A stretch of 64,000 nt of DNA. Source: Cupriavidus cauae. GTDB taxonomy: Bacteria > Pseudomonadota > Gammaproteobacteria > Burkholderiales > Burkholderiaceae. The position numbers and the translations under genes were made by a program. The DNA is taken from contig NZ_VWRN01000034.1 of NCBI RefSeq assembly GCF_008632125.1, forward strand, positions 186,001 to 250,000, given 5' to 3'. Position 1 is the stretch's first letter. Each line of letters begins with the position of its first letter. Positions 30,599-41,548 of this stretch are shown here, one piece after another. Under the pieces are notes generated by a model, which saw nothing but the letters and a program-made list of their open reading frames with translations, did not search any database and was not told where the DNA came from.

Positions 30599-32104
30599 GT
30601 GATCAAGAAGCTTATCAACCGGCTGCTGGGCAAGCCCGGGCCCAAGCAGCGACGCCTCGGCCGCGCCCACACACCGCGCATCATCAGCGCCGACGAGCAC
30701 CAGATCGATCCCACGCTGCTGTCGCGCAACGCGGTCAAGGTCACCAGCACGCTGCAGCAGGCCGGCTACCAGGCCTTCATCGTCGGCGGCGCGGTGCGCG
30801 ACCTGCTGCTCGGCATCAAGCCCAAGGACTTCGACGTGGCGACCAACGCCACGCCCGACCAGGTGCAGGCGCTGTTCCGCCGCTCGCGCATCATCGGCCG
30901 GCGCTTCCAGATCGTGCACGTGACCTTCTACGGCGGGCGCGAGCAGGAAATCATCGAGGTGTCGACCTTTCGCGCGCTGGTCGACGCGGTGGCCAGCGAA
31001 ACGCTGCCCGAAGGCCGCCGGCTCAAGCGCGCCGAACTGGACAACAAGACCCACGCGATCGACGCCTCCGGCCGGGTGCTGCGCGACAACGTCTGGGGCT
31101 CGCAGGCGGAGGACGCCGAACGGCGCGATTTCACCATCAATGCGATGTACTACGACCCGGCCGAGCAGACCGTGCACGACTACCACCACGGCATGGAAGA
31201 CATGCGGGCGCGCACGCTGCGGATGATCGGCGATCCGGTCACCCGCTATCGCGAGGACCCGGTGCGGATGCTGCGCGTGGTGCGGTTCGCCGCCAAGACC
31301 GGCTTCGACATCGACGAGGCCACGCGCCAGCCGATCGCCGACCTGGCCTCGCTGATCCACAACGTGCCGAGCGCGCGCCTGTTCGACGAAATGCTCAAGC
31401 TGCTGATGTCGGGCCACGCCTGGGCCTCGCTGCAGGAGCTGCGCAAGGCCGGCCTGCACAAGGGCCTGCTGCCGCTGCTCGACGTCGCGATCGAACAGCC
31501 GCTGGGCCAGCGCTTCGTGCAGCTGGCGCTGGACAACACCGACCGCCGCGTGCAGGCCGGCAAGCCGGTTTCGCCGGGCTTCCTGTTCGCCGCGCTGCTG
31601 TGGCACCACGTGCTGCAGCGCTGGAAGTCGCTGCGCGAAGGCGGCGAGCATCCGATCGCGGCGCTCAATGCGGCGATGGACGACGTGCTCGAGCGGCAGA
31701 CCGGCCAGCTGGCGATCCAGCGCCGCTTCGTCACCGACATGCGCGACATCTGGGGCATGCAGCCGCGCTTCGAGAAGCGCGTCGGCCGCATGCCGTTCCG
31801 CCTGCTGGAATCGCCGCGCTTCCGCGCCGGCTTCGACTTCCTGCAGCTGCGCTGCGAGGCCGGTGAGATGCCGGCCGAACTGGCGACCTGGTGGCTGGAC
31901 TTCCAGAACGCCGACTCCGAAGGCCGCGAGAATCTGATCGAAGCGGCACGCGCCTCCGGCACCGCCGGCAGCGAGGGTCCGGCGCGCAAGAAGCGCCGTC
32001 GGCGGCCGGCGCGGAAATCGGATAAAGTTTCCCCCCGGGATGAGACGGACGCGGCAGCCGACCAGCAAGGCGGCGCGCGCGGCCAGCCGGAGGAAACCGA
32101 ATGA
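30599..32104 (+). CDS. pcnB: Poly(A) polymerase I
   Basis: Adds 3' poly(A) tails that promote RNA decay. The 501-residue protein has the class II nucleotidyltransferase signature FIVGGAVRDLLLG ... KDFDVATNATP, the AERRDFTINAMYYDP segment, and a basic C-terminal tail (RKKRRRRPARK). A GTG start (VIKKLINRLLGKP) fits family length; the frame's earlier ATG overlaps the HAD gene. Its stop overlaps folK by four bases. Confidence 0.95.
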   Translation: MIKKLINRLLGKPGPKQRRLGRAHTPRIISADEHQIDPTLLSRNAVKVTSTLQQAGYQAFIVGGAVRDLLLGIKPKDFDVATNATPDQVQALFRRSRIIGRRFQIVHVTFYGGREQEIIEVSTFRALVDAVASETLPEGRRLKRAELDNKTHAIDASGRVLRDNVWGSQAEDAERRDFTINAMYYDPAEQTVHDYHHGMEDMRARTLRMIGDPVTRYREDPVRMLRVVRFAAKTGFDIDEATRQPIADLASLIHNVPSARLFDEMLKLLMSGHAWASLQELRKAGLHKGLLPLLDVAIEQPLGQRFVQLALDNTDRRVQAGKPVSPGFLFAALLWHHVLQRWKSLREGGEHPIAALNAAMDDVLERQTGQLAIQRRFVTDMRDIWGMQPRFEKRVGRMPFRLLESPRFRAGFDFLQLRCEAGEMPAELATWWLDFQNADSEGRENLIEAARASGTAGSEGPARKKRRRRPARKSDKVSPRDETDAAADQQGGARGQPEETE

Positions 32105-32619
32105 CACTGGCCTTCATCGGCATCGGCGCCAATCTGGGCGACGCAAGACAAGCCGTCAAGGATGCCATCGTCTGCCTGGCGCAGCAGGTCGGCATCCGGA
32201 TCGTGGCGCGATCCTCGCTGTATCGCAGCGCGCCGGTCGATGCCGGCGGCGACGATTACTACAACGCGGTGGTCAAGCTGGAGACCAGCTTCACGGCCGC
32301 CCAGCTGCTGGTCATCTGCCACCATATCGAAGACCAGTTCGGCCGTGAGCGGCCCTTTCGCAATGCACCGCGCACGCTGGACCTGGACCTGCTGGTGTTC
32401 GGCGACGAAATGCATGACGGCGCGCAACTGACCGTGCCGCATCCGCGCGTCGCGGCGCGCGCGTTCACGCTGGTGCCGCTGCTCGAGCTCGAACCCGAGC
32501 TGGTGATTCCGGGCCTGGGCCGCGCGGCCGACCATCTGCCCGCGGTCGCGGGCCAGCGCATCGACAAAGTTTCCTTCTGCCAATGTACGCGCCAAGCAGA
32601 ATCTCCCCGTTCTTCCTGA
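32101..32619 (+). CDS. folK: 2-amino-4-hydroxy-6-hydroxymethyldihydropteridine pyrophosphokinase
   Basis: Pyrophosphorylates the pterin for folate synthesis. The 172 residues contain FIGIGANLGD at the start and the HPPK signature RPFRNAPRTLDLDLLVFG. The ATG overlaps the pcnB stop (ATGA). The 3' end overlaps the DUF486 gene by 37 bases in another frame. pcnB-folK-panB is a known cluster, and panB and pabBC nearby keep vitamin genes together. Confidence 0.95.
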   Translation: MTLAFIGIGANLGDARQAVKDAIVCLAQQVGIRIVARSSLYRSAPVDAGGDDYYNAVVKLETSFTAAQLLVICHHIEDQFGRERPFRNAPRTLDLDLLVFGDEMHDGAQLTVPHPRVAARAFTLVPLLELEPELVIPGLGRAADHLPAVAGQRIDKVSFCQCTRQAESPRSS

Positions 32620-32945
32620 CTGCCGGCCTGCTGACGCTGTCCAATGTGTTCATGACCTTCGCGTGGTACGGCCACCTGAAGGATCTGGGCAGCCGCCCCT
32701 GGTATATCGCGGCGATCGTCAGCTGGGGCATCGCGCTGTTCGAGTACCTGCTGCAGGTGCCGGCCAACCGGATCGGTTTCCAGCATGGCATCTCGCTGGC
32801 GCAACTGAAGATCCTGCAGGAAGCGATCACGCTGACGGTGTTCGTGCCGTTCTCGCTGCTGTACATGCAGCAAAGCTTCAAGTGGGACTACGTGTGGGCG
32901 GCGCTGTGCATGGTCGGTGCCGTCTATTTCATCTTCCGCAGCTGA
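32583..32945 (+). CDS. DMT-type membrane protein, DUF486 family
   Basis: A 120-residue protein with four hydrophobic segments: [54 protein letters not shown] and [14 protein letters not shown]. This is the full length and pattern of the DUF486 family. Its function is unknown; small multidrug-resistance-like transport is conceivable. The first 12 codons overlap the end of folK. Confidence 0.88.
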   Translation: MYAPSRISPFFLTAGLLTLSNVFMTFAWYGHLKDLGSRPWYIAAIVSWGIALFEYLLQVPANRIGFQHGISLAQLKILQEAITLTVFVPFSLLYMQQSFKWDYVWAALCMVGAVYFIFRS

Positions 32946-32994
32946 CGGCCCCGCCCGTTCCGGGCGCCGGCCAGCGGACCTCCGAGGCACAACG

Positions 32995-33816
32995 ATGAGC
33001 TATCTCCTGGAACCCTCCCGCAAGTCCATCACGATCCCCAAGCTGCAGGCGATGCGCGCCGCCGGCGAAAAGATCGTGATGCTGACCGCGTACGACTCGA
33101 GCTTTGCCGCGCTGCTCGACCACTGCGGCGTCGAGGTGATCCTGATCGGCGATTCGCTGGGCAACGTGATGCAGGGCCAGCAGACCACGCTGCCCGTCAC
33201 GCTGGAACAGATGGCGTACCACACCGAATGCGTGGCGCGCGGCAACCAGACCGCGCTGGTCGTCACCGACCTGCCCTTCGGCACCTACGGCACGCCCGAG
33301 CAGGCCTTCGCCAGCGCCGTGACGCTGATGCGCGCCGGCGCGCAGATGGTCAAGCTCGAAGGCGGCGAGTGGCTGGCGCCGACCGTCCGCTTCCTGGTCG
33401 AGCGCAGCATTCCGGTGTGCGCGCATATCGGGCTGACGCCGCAGTCGGTGCATGCCTTCGGCGGCTTCAAGGTGCAGGGCAAGACCGACGCGAGCGCGGC
33501 CCAGCTGCGCCGCGACGCCGAGGCGCTGCAAAGCGCCGGCGCCCAGCTGATCGTGATGGAAGCGGTGCCGGCCGCGCTGGCCGCCACCGTGACCAGCCAG
33601 CTGGAGATTCCGACCATCGGCATCGGCGCCGGCGTGGATTGCTCGGGCCAGGTGCTGGTGCTGCAAGACATGCTGAACATCTATCCCGGCCGCAAGGCGA
33701 AGTTCGTGCGCAACTTCATGGAAGGCCAGACCTCGATCGAGGCCGCGATCCGCGCCTATGTCGCCGCGGTCAAGGACGGCAGCTTCCCCGCGCCCGAACA
33801 CACCTTCTCGGCCTGA
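32995..33816 (+). CDS. panB: 3-methyl-2-oxobutanoate hydroxymethyltransferase
   Basis: First committed step of pantothenate synthesis, adding a hydroxymethyl group from methylene-THF to ketoisovalerate. The 273 residues show [41 protein letters not shown] and [20 protein letters not shown] set the start at [20 protein letters not shown]. An extension of this frame upstream overlaps the DUF486 gene and is not needed. Confidence 0.97.
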   Translation: MSYLLEPSRKSITIPKLQAMRAAGEKIVMLTAYDSSFAALLDHCGVEVILIGDSLGNVMQGQQTTLPVTLEQMAYHTECVARGNQTALVVTDLPFGTYGTPEQAFASAVTLMRAGAQMVKLEGGEWLAPTVRFLVERSIPVCAHIGLTPQSVHAFGGFKVQGKTDASAAQLRRDAEALQSAGAQLIVMEAVPAALAATVTSQLEIPTIGIGAGVDCSGQVLVLQDMLNIYPGRKAKFVRNFMEGQTSIEAAIRAYVAAVKDGSFPAPEHTFSA

Positions 33817-33825
33817 CGCCGCCCG

Positions 33826-34520
33826 ATGGAGATCGGCGCCGCCACCGCGACCGCCTTCGCGCTGCTCGCCGGCGGCGATCCCGCGCTGTGGGAGATCGTC
33901 TGGACCTCGCTGAAGGTCGCCTTCGCCGGGCTGGCCATCGCCACCGCCCCGGCGATCGGCGCCGCCTACCTGATCGCCACCCATGACTTCCCCGGCCGGC
34001 GGCTGGTGGTGGTGCTGGCGCAGGCCTTCCTGTCGTTTCCGACCGTGCTGGTCGGCCTGATCCTCTATCTGCTGCTGACGCGCCAAGGGCCGCTGGGCAG
34101 CCTCGGGCTGCTGTTCACGCCCACCGGCATGGTGATCGGCCAGGCCGTGATCGGCTTTCCGGTGGTGCTGGCGTTCGCGCTGTCGACGCTGCAGGGCGCC
34201 GATGCGCGGCTGCGCGAGACCGCCTGGGTGCTGGGCGCCGGCGCCTGGCGCACCTTCTTCACCGTACTGCGCGAGCTGCGCTTCGGCCTGATGGCGGCGG
34301 TGGTCGCCGGCTTCGGCCGCGTGATCGCGGAAGTGGGCTCGGCGCTGATGATCGGTGGCAATATCGAAGGCTCGACCCGTACCATCACCACCGCGATCGC
34401 CCTGGAGACCAGCAAGGGCGAATTCGCCCAGGGCATCGCGCTTGGCATCGTGCTGGTGGCCCTGGCCCTGCTGGTCAACGTGCTGCTGGCGTGGTTGCAG
34501 GGCGCCGGAGGATTTCGCCG

Positions 34521-34524
<4 letters not shown>
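33826..34524 (+). CDS. ABC transporter permease, tungstate type (TupB-like)
   Basis: A 232-residue inner-membrane permease with five to six hydrophobic segments. The EAA-like loop GAGAWRTFFTVLRELRFGL and FGRVIAEVGSALMIGGN are typical of the TupB/WtpB group (tungstate or molybdate). It overlaps the ATPase gene by four bases (ATGA). No binding-protein gene lies in this window, so the substrate assignment rests on the family resemblance. Confidence 0.85.
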
Positions 34525-35239
<715 letters not shown>

Positions 35240-35243
<4 letters not shown>

Positions 35244-37156
35244 GGCTTTTCTGCGGGCAAGCGCAGCATGGCGGGCAGCACGCCGCGCAGCGCGTTGGCG
35301 ATCGCCAGTTCGTCGGCGCGCAGCAGCATCTCGCGCGTGATCGGGCTCTCGACCACCGTTCCGCCGAGATAGCCAACGCCATCGCGCAGCACCTCGTTAC
35401 GCATCACGCCCGGCAGGATGTCCGCCGACAGCGGCGGCGTCAGCCAGCGGCCGTCGACGCGCACGAAGACCGAGCTGCGTCCCCCTTCCAGCAGTTCGCC
35501 ACGCGTGTTGAAGAACAGGCTGTCGAAGGCGCCGATGCGCTCGGCTTCGCGCCAACCGGCGTCGAAGGTGTCGCGCGCGCTGGTCTTGTGCCGGCGCAAG
35601 GGATCGGCGACAGGCAAGGCGACGTCGGCGACGATCAGGCCCACCGGTCCTTGCGGCAACGGGGCCAGCGCACCGGAGGTGCATCGCAGCGTTCCGGCCT
35701 TGTCCAGCGTGAGCCGTAGCCGCGCGGGACCTTGTGCGAGGGCTGCCGCCTCCCGCGCGATCGCCTCGCGCACCGCTTGCTGATCGAAACGAAAACCGAA
35801 ACACGCCGCTGACGCACGCAGCCGGGCCAGATGCGCATCTAGCCGCAGGCAGCGGCCCTGCTCCACCCGCATCGTCTCGATCAACGTGAAGCCCGGATCG
35901 TGCCCCGTCAGGAAGCGCGCCTTCCAGCCGCATTCGGCGTACTCGTCGGCGGCAACGCTGTCGTGCACGATGCCGCTGCCGACACCCATTTCGCCTGCCC
36001 TCAGGCCGTCGTCGCGGCGCGGACCGAGCACCAGCGTGCGGATCGCCACGGACAAGGTCGCCTGTCCCAGCGTTTCGCCCGGTTCGGGCGCATCGACCCA
36101 GCCGATCGCGCCGGTATAGAGGCCGCGCGGGGCGCGCTCCAGCTCGGCGATGATCTCCATGGTCCGGCGCTTCGGCGCACCGGTGATCGAGCCGCACGGA
36201 AACAGCGCGGCCAGCAGGCCGGCCAGCGTGGTCCCGGCGCGAGCGGTGGCCGTCACCGTCGAAGTCATTTGCAGGACCTGGCCGAACGGCTGCACGGCGA
36301 AGCGTTCGGGCACCTGCACCGTACCCGGCTGCGCGACCCTGCCGAGATCGTTGCGCAGCAGGTCGACGATCATCACGTTCTCGGCCCGGTTCTTGTCGTC
36401 CGCCGCCAGCGCGGCCGCGGCTTCGGCATCGCGCTTCGCATCGCCGCTGCGCAAGGCGGTGCCCTTCATCGGCCGGGTCACCAGCTTGCCGCCGCCGTCA
36501 TGACGGAAGAACAGCTCGGGCGATAGCGACAGCACCCAGTGATCGCCGGGCAGCCTGGCCAGCGCGCCATACGGCACCGGCTGCGCGCGGCGCAAGTCCC
36601 GATAGAAAGCGATCGGATCGCCAAAGGATGCGAAGCGCAGGCGCTGCGTGAAATTGACCTGATAGGTATCGCCAGCCTCGATCCATTCGTGGATGCGGGC
36701 GATGGCCGCGTGGAAGCTGCGTTCGTCGGTATCCGAGCGGACCTGCATCGCGCCGGCGAGCGCGGTGGTGTCGCAATGTTCATCGAGCCAGCGCCCGATC
36801 TTCGCCGCATCGCACACCGTCTTGGACGCGAACCACAGGACGCGCATCCCGCCATCGGCAAACGGATTGGCGGCACTGGGCTGCGCCAGCGTCGGCACCC
36901 GAACCAGGGGCGCGCCGAATTCGTAAGGGGCGAACAGGCAGGCATGCCAACCTTCCCTCCACCCGTCTTTCAGGCTCGGCTCCAAATGCTCCAGTGCACC
37001 CGCCGGCACGACGTCCATGCGCATGAAGCCGGTATAGAGCCGGCACGTCGCCCCCTCGCCCGTGGCCTCGTCGAGCAGGACGAACGGCGCGCCAGGGTCG
37101 ATCCGAGGCAGGAAGGACGAAGCGGAATGGCCTGAGCTAGGGGACAACGCGGACAT
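35240..37156 (-). CDS. pabBC: Fused aminodeoxychorismate synthase component I / 4-amino-4-deoxychorismate lyase
   Basis: A 638-residue fusion for p-aminobenzoate (folate) synthesis. The N-terminal part (about 1-385) is PabB: AGDTYQVNFTQRLRF, ENVMIVDLLRNDLGRV and the GSITGAPKRR motif. The C-terminal part (about 395-638) is a class-IV PLP lyase (PabC): FTLIETMRVEQGRCLRLDAH, Lys524 in RRHKTSARD, and FFNTRGELLEGGRSSVFVR. In this order the gene normally lies downstream of dnaK-dnaJ; here a 5.4-kb insert separates it from dnaJ. Confidence 0.94.
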
Positions 37157-37477
37157 CGGGCAGCAGGGTTAGGGAACGCCTTGGGCGCGGCTTCGGGCCG
37201 GCAGACAAAAGAGAGGCCACATTATCGCCCGCGATGAACCCGCCTTCGCAATTCGCTCGCGGGACAACCACCGCTCAACGTCGCCGTCCGCGCGCCTTCC
37301 CACAAGCGCACAGTCTTTGTCGTTGCCAGCAAAAACAACTCTCCGCCGTTTTTTATAGCGAGGTCTGCCCAATGCGCGGATCGTTGCCGCCATGCCGTCC
37401 GCAGTGATGGCGAAAAAAGAAAACGGGACCGTCGCCCCGTGCATGACGCACGGGACTGAAACCGCTACGGGGGAGAG
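37157..37477. other. Gap upstream of the island genes
   Basis: About 320 bp between the divergent pabBC and the 1,356-codon gene. It is less GC-rich than its left flank and includes a T-run CCGTTTTTTATAGCG near 37347-37360 that could hold a -10 element. A short CGTGC/GCACG stem lies at about 37438-37452. I looked for the TTCG-N16-TTCG hrpII/PIP-type box of plant-associated type III regulons and found none. No gene is seen. Confidence 0.4.
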
Positions 37478-40400
37478 ATGGGAGCCAGGACATCTACCAT
37501 CAAGTGTGCGCGCCTCGAGGACTTGGCCACCGTCCCAAGGTCAGAGAAGGAACCGCTGCTCCGGGTTCGTGAAGGCGACATCGGCTATGTGAATGTACAA
37601 GTCGAGGGCCACGAATACCTGGTCACCAGAACCGGCCAGTTCGGCGTTCAGGTCTGCCGACTCGATATCGAAGATCTCCCGCTCGCCAGGCGATTCTTCC
37701 AGGCCATCAAGGAGTTCTTTACTCACCGAGTTGCCGATTTTTTTCAACTCCGCGGTGTAGGCAGCCGGTCCTATCGGATCGGCAAGGCAGTCGAAAGCTG
37801 GACGGGATTTGCGGATGGGCAGGAGAAGGCGGAGGGGCCGCCGAGCGTACTGGCGCCAACAGTCAGTATCCAGACGCCCGGTAAAAAGACGACGGAAGGC
37901 CACTCCAACTACGCCGTCGTGCATTTGGCAAACCATGGTACGCGGCCGGCGGGCAAGATCAAGATTTCGACAGCGTGCAAGCCTCTGAGCGAACGCGATT
38001 ACGCGTGGCGAAATGGCTTGCTCTGTCGGCTCTTTGGGCCAGCAACGAAATTGCAGGCTGGAGCAGCGCCAGAATTGGATGACGAGGCTTGCCGAACGGA
38101 ACTCACGGCAGCCTTCGACCTCGCCGGCGAAGACGCACAGCAGGCGTTTGCGCGGCTATATGAAACGATGCTCGCCATGGTTGGCGTCCAGGGGGCCGCG
38201 GTTGCCAATGCTGGCAGTGCGCACGTGCCGCTCGTTACACGCGCAAAGCTGCTGTTGCTTGGATGCGCAATCTCGACCCACGTCTGTGCCGAACAAACGC
38301 CACGGAAACGGTCACCGCAGGAAGCAGCCGAGGTGCTCGGCATGCTAGGCTCTTCGTGGCATCAGTTGAGCGACCACAGTGAGGCAGCGATTCAATGCTG
38401 GCAGGCCGCTCGTCGGCTATCTCGTTGCGAGCTTGGCCTTCAGATGCTCCTGGAGCTGATCGGCCGGCCCACGGATTTGCCGGAGCCGGTCGTGGAGCAG
38501 TGGCAAGCGGCATTGCGGATCTATCTTCAAGCGTGCGATTACTTGAGCTCCCGTAGTGATGCGGCCCGCCACGAGGACGCGCGCCGTGGATCGGCAAACG
38601 CCGACGGCAACATCGCAAGCGAACTTGATGCCCTGCGGGCCTGGACCGGACATCCCATCGGCGCCGCCGAATATGCCGCGGCCATGCTGGCCGATGCAAA
38701 CCATCGACGGGAGAACCGGCTGGCGTATCGCGCGTTGATCGGTGCCGTCAAGCTGATGCAGATTCGCGCGTTGGCCGATCCTGCATGGATGAAGGCCCAG
38801 CGCCGAGCGATGGAGGGCGCAGGTTCGGTGCCATCCTTGGCGGCACCGTTGTCGAAAGACGAAGTCGTGGCGCTCGCCTTGTGGCGTAACGGCTTCCGCG
38901 ACGACCTGGATGATGGCCTGCTCGCACAATTTCAGCACCTGCTCAACAAGCTGGTATTGGAGTGGCTGCCGCGCAGGCGCGTCGATCTGCTGACGGGTGT
39001 CGAGAACGAGCTGATGCCCGACGATTCACCCGTTGCCTTGGCGTTGGGTGATCCGATGACGCAGGCAGTCACCCGAAGAACCGTGACGCAGCAGAGCCAG
39101 GACTACCACACGGCAATGGGCCGGATGACACGGTTGCTGGTGTTGCATTTCAAGATGGCCGCGGGGATTCCGTTGCTTCAGCATGAGGCATTGTTGCGGG
39201 ATGTTTTGGGATTCTGGGATGAAGTACGGAAACTTGGTTTATCGGTAGAAGCCGCTGCGCAGTTGGAGCTGGAACTCGAGCACGTTTTGGCTCGGCTCGA
39301 CAGTGTCGCGCGCGTCATGGAAATTAATAAGGGCGTTCAGGCTTACTCCACGGACAATCTTCGAAAGCTGCGTCACGACCTTCACATCCAAGCCGACACC
39401 AAAACATGTCTGGCAGACCTTCGTCAGCATCTGAAAGCCATGCACGCACGTTTCGCGCAAGCCGACTTGGCTCTAGAGTCGCTGCACCCATTCGACGGGG
39501 TGGCGCAGGATATTGGGGCCGCGCAGCAAATAGCTTGCCTCGTTCGATATGGTCTTCTAACGCAATGGTTGTGTTCCACCGAATTCGGCATGCGTCTGCA
39601 CGCGTATACCGTTACGGATGCATTCAAGAACGCCGTCATCAGCGACCTGATCGATGTTCCAGCCAATCGTCCGCATCGACTAGAAATTGAAGCGGAATTG
39701 AGCGGCATTACACGAATCGATCTAGACGTGATTGACGAATGGGCGGCGGAGGCCGGCGTGCTGAGTGCAACGTCACCGGAAGCGATCCCGGCAAGGACGG
39801 GAGTGTCTACGGAAGTGCCTGAGATATCTCGCCGCTTCCAGGAATACCGGCAGGTCGTCGCGATGCTGCGAGCCGGCCGCGACAAGGCCGATGCCGGGGT
39901 GGTACTTCCCGAAACGCCGCGCACCAGGGAAGACTTCCGACAGATCGCTAGCCATCGAATCAACACCAATCTCGGCAACGGCGCCAAGGGCAGCGTTTCG
40001 AGGACTGGGGGTGCAGGGGCGAGCGTCAGCATCGGTGCCGGCGCCTCCGCCATCCTCGCCGGCCCCGCCCCCACGATAAGCGTCTCGTTCTCGCAGGCGA
40101 GTACCACCACCCGTACGGGAAGCTTCGGCATTTTGAGTAGTTCCGTCGGTGGGCAAACGATGACCGTCAGCGAGACCACGGGAGATACCGGCCAGGTCGG
40201 GGCCGGCATCAGCGTCTCCACGACGACCGCCCTGGACGTCGGTGTGGACGCAAGCTACGTCGATCGAGACGGTACCGAGATCGGCATCGCCATACGTTCC
40301 CCGGCCACCCCCGGCTCAAGAGACTGGGTAAAGACTAGCCAGGACGCCGTCAACGTCGTATTCGGCAAGAAATTGGCGAACAAGATTGAGAAAGACCTGG

Positions 40401-41548
40401 CTGCTGCGCCGTATCCATCGAAAGGTGACCGCGCGCTTCGAGAGCTGTGCTACCAGTGCTTTCAGCCCCTGTTGAAGGGGGCACTCGCCCTGAATGTCTT
40501 TGACAACAAGACCTCATCAGAATCCGTCAATGCTGGCATTTCTGCCGGCGTTGGATTCAAGGTAAAAGAAGGGCTTCTTCAGGGCTCTCTCAATGCACGC
40601 CTGGGCAAGGAGACCGATCTGCTGACTCGCCAGACGCGGGTCGACCGGACCGGATCCACGCGGGTGGCGGTTCACGGCATTGGGGCCGGCTCCCGCTGCA
40701 GTGCGGCAGTGCGCGTGCTCGCTACCGTGCTGCCAAGTGAACTCACAAGCCATCTCAAGAGCGCCCTGTCATCAGGCGAGCTGGTGGGTACAACAGTAAC
40801 TTTCAGGGAACGAGGCGCTCAACATTTTATTCGGCGAGAAACAAGGGATGGCCTCACCCAGCCTTCTTTCGCGTGGGACATCGTTTTTCGCAATGTCGAT
40901 GACTTGATCGCACACTCGAACATTCCGGAAGTGCAAGAACAATGGGGTGCGTACAACGAATCGCTGACCCCTGACGCGATGAAACTGAAGCTCGACAAGT
41001 GCATGCAGTACCTGCGATTGCACACTCGGGACTCCAGGCAGACCTTCATGGTCCGGCGATATCTGGTGGACGACAAGCTCACCGAGCTCAACGCATGGAC
41101 GGCATTGGCAGAAGGACTGAGCGGCGACATCTTTCCGTTTGGCGACCTGTGTGATCGCTACGCGGTGACGCAGCGCTGCTTGAGTTTGCTGACCAAGAAC
41201 GAGCACTACAAGCTTGGCGGATTCGGCGCCTACACGGGCGACTTTCGCGAAGAAGAGATCGGCCTCCACGGTGGCTTGATGCTCACGGAGACCAGAACGG
41301 TATCCGTGTCGACGGAGCTGCTGTGGTTCAACGCTCGAATCTCTCCACGCGCACCGAAGTCTTTGGAGGAGACAGACGCATCGGGATCTGAAGGAACCAA
41401 CCCCACGTTGCTTGTGCAGCCGCGAGAAAAGCCAGCCCGTGCGTCATATTTCCCCGAGTTGCGTAACCCGTCCCATTCCGAGGTCCAGGCGCAAGTCGGC
41501 TCCCCAATCCCATCCCAGGAATTAGACCATGCTCCACTCCTCCACTAG
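37478..41548 (+). CDS. Unrecognised large protein (1,356 residues), effector- or toxin-like
   Basis: I do not recognise this protein. There is no signal peptide and no clear transmembrane helix. The N-terminus MGARTSTIKC fits a eukaryotic N-myristoylation pattern (Gly2, Ser6) with Cys10 nearby. Residues about 200-830 look mostly helical, and one AWR triad lies at 176-178. Residues about 829-947 are Gly/Ser/Thr-rich with alternating small and hydrophobic residues (GASVSIGAGASAILAG, VGAGISVSTTTALDVGVDAS), and a second such stretch is at about 1016-1045; both suggest β-strand structure. The ribosome-binding site GGGGGAG is good. Base composition is lower in GC than the neighbours and codons such as ATT, AAT and TTA are more frequent, suggesting transfer. 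A type III effector of the AWR/RipA kind, or a pore-forming toxin, is a hypothesis only. Confidence 0.75.
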   Translation: MGARTSTIKCARLEDLATVPRSEKEPLLRVREGDIGYVNVQVEGHEYLVTRTGQFGVQVCRLDIEDLPLARRFFQAIKEFFTHRVADFFQLRGVGSRSYRIGKAVESWTGFADGQEKAEGPPSVLAPTVSIQTPGKKTTEGHSNYAVVHLANHGTRPAGKIKISTACKPLSERDYAWRNGLLCRLFGPATKLQAGAAPELDDEACRTELTAAFDLAGEDAQQAFARLYETMLAMVGVQGAAVANAGSAHVPLVTRAKLLLLGCAISTHVCAEQTPRKRSPQEAAEVLGMLGSSWHQLSDHSEAAIQCWQAARRLSRCELGLQMLLELIGRPTDLPEPVVEQWQAALRIYLQACDYLSSRSDAARHEDARRGSANADGNIASELDALRAWTGHPIGAAEYAAAMLADANHRRENRLAYRALIGAVKLMQIRALADPAWMKAQRRAMEGAGSVPSLAAPLSKDEVVALALWRNGFRDDLDDGLLAQFQHLLNKLVLEWLPRRRVDLLTGVENELMPDDSPVALALGDPMTQAVTRRTVTQQSQDYHTAMGRMTRLLVLHFKMAAGIPLLQHEALLRDVLGFWDEVRKLGLSVEAAAQLELELEHVLARLDSVARVMEINKGVQAYSTDNLRKLRHDLHIQADTKTCLADLRQHLKAMHARFAQADLALESLHPFDGVAQDIGAAQQIACLVRYGLLTQWLCSTEFGMRLHAYTVTDAFKNAVISDLIDVPANRPHRLEIEAELSGITRIDLDVIDEWAAEAGVLSATSPEAIPARTGVSTEVPEISRRFQEYRQVVAMLRAGRDKADAGVVLPETPRTREDFRQIASHRINTNLGNGAKGSVSRTGGAGASVSIGAGASAILAGPAPTISVSFSQASTTTRTGSFGILSSSVGGQTMTVSETTGDTGQVGAGISVSTTTALDVGVDASYVDRDGTEIGIAIRSPATPGSRDWVKTSQDAVNVVFGKKLANKIEKDLAAAPYPSKGDRALRELCYQCFQPLLKGALALNVFDNKTSSESVNAGISAGVGFKVKEGLLQGSLNARLGKETDLLTRQTRVDRTGSTRVAVHGIGAGSRCSAAVRVLATVLPSELTSHLKSALSSGELVGTTVTFRERGAQHFIRRETRDGLTQPSFAWDIVFRNVDDLIAHSNIPEVQEQWGAYNESLTPDAMKLKLDKCMQYLRLHTRDSRQTFMVRRYLVDDKLTELNAWTALAEGLSGDIFPFGDLCDRYAVTQRCLSLLTKNEHYKLGGFGAYTGDFREEEIGLHGGLMLTETRTVSVSTELLWFNARISPRAPKSLEETDASGSEGTNPTLLVQPREKPARASYFPELRNPSHSEVQAQVGSPIPSQELDHAPLLH

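Noticed and set aside
37201-37477. hrpII/PIP box (TTCG-N16-TTCG) upstream of the island genes
   Set aside because: Two TTCG words occur near 37245 and 37252 but at the wrong spacing, and no partner lies 20 bases downstream of either.
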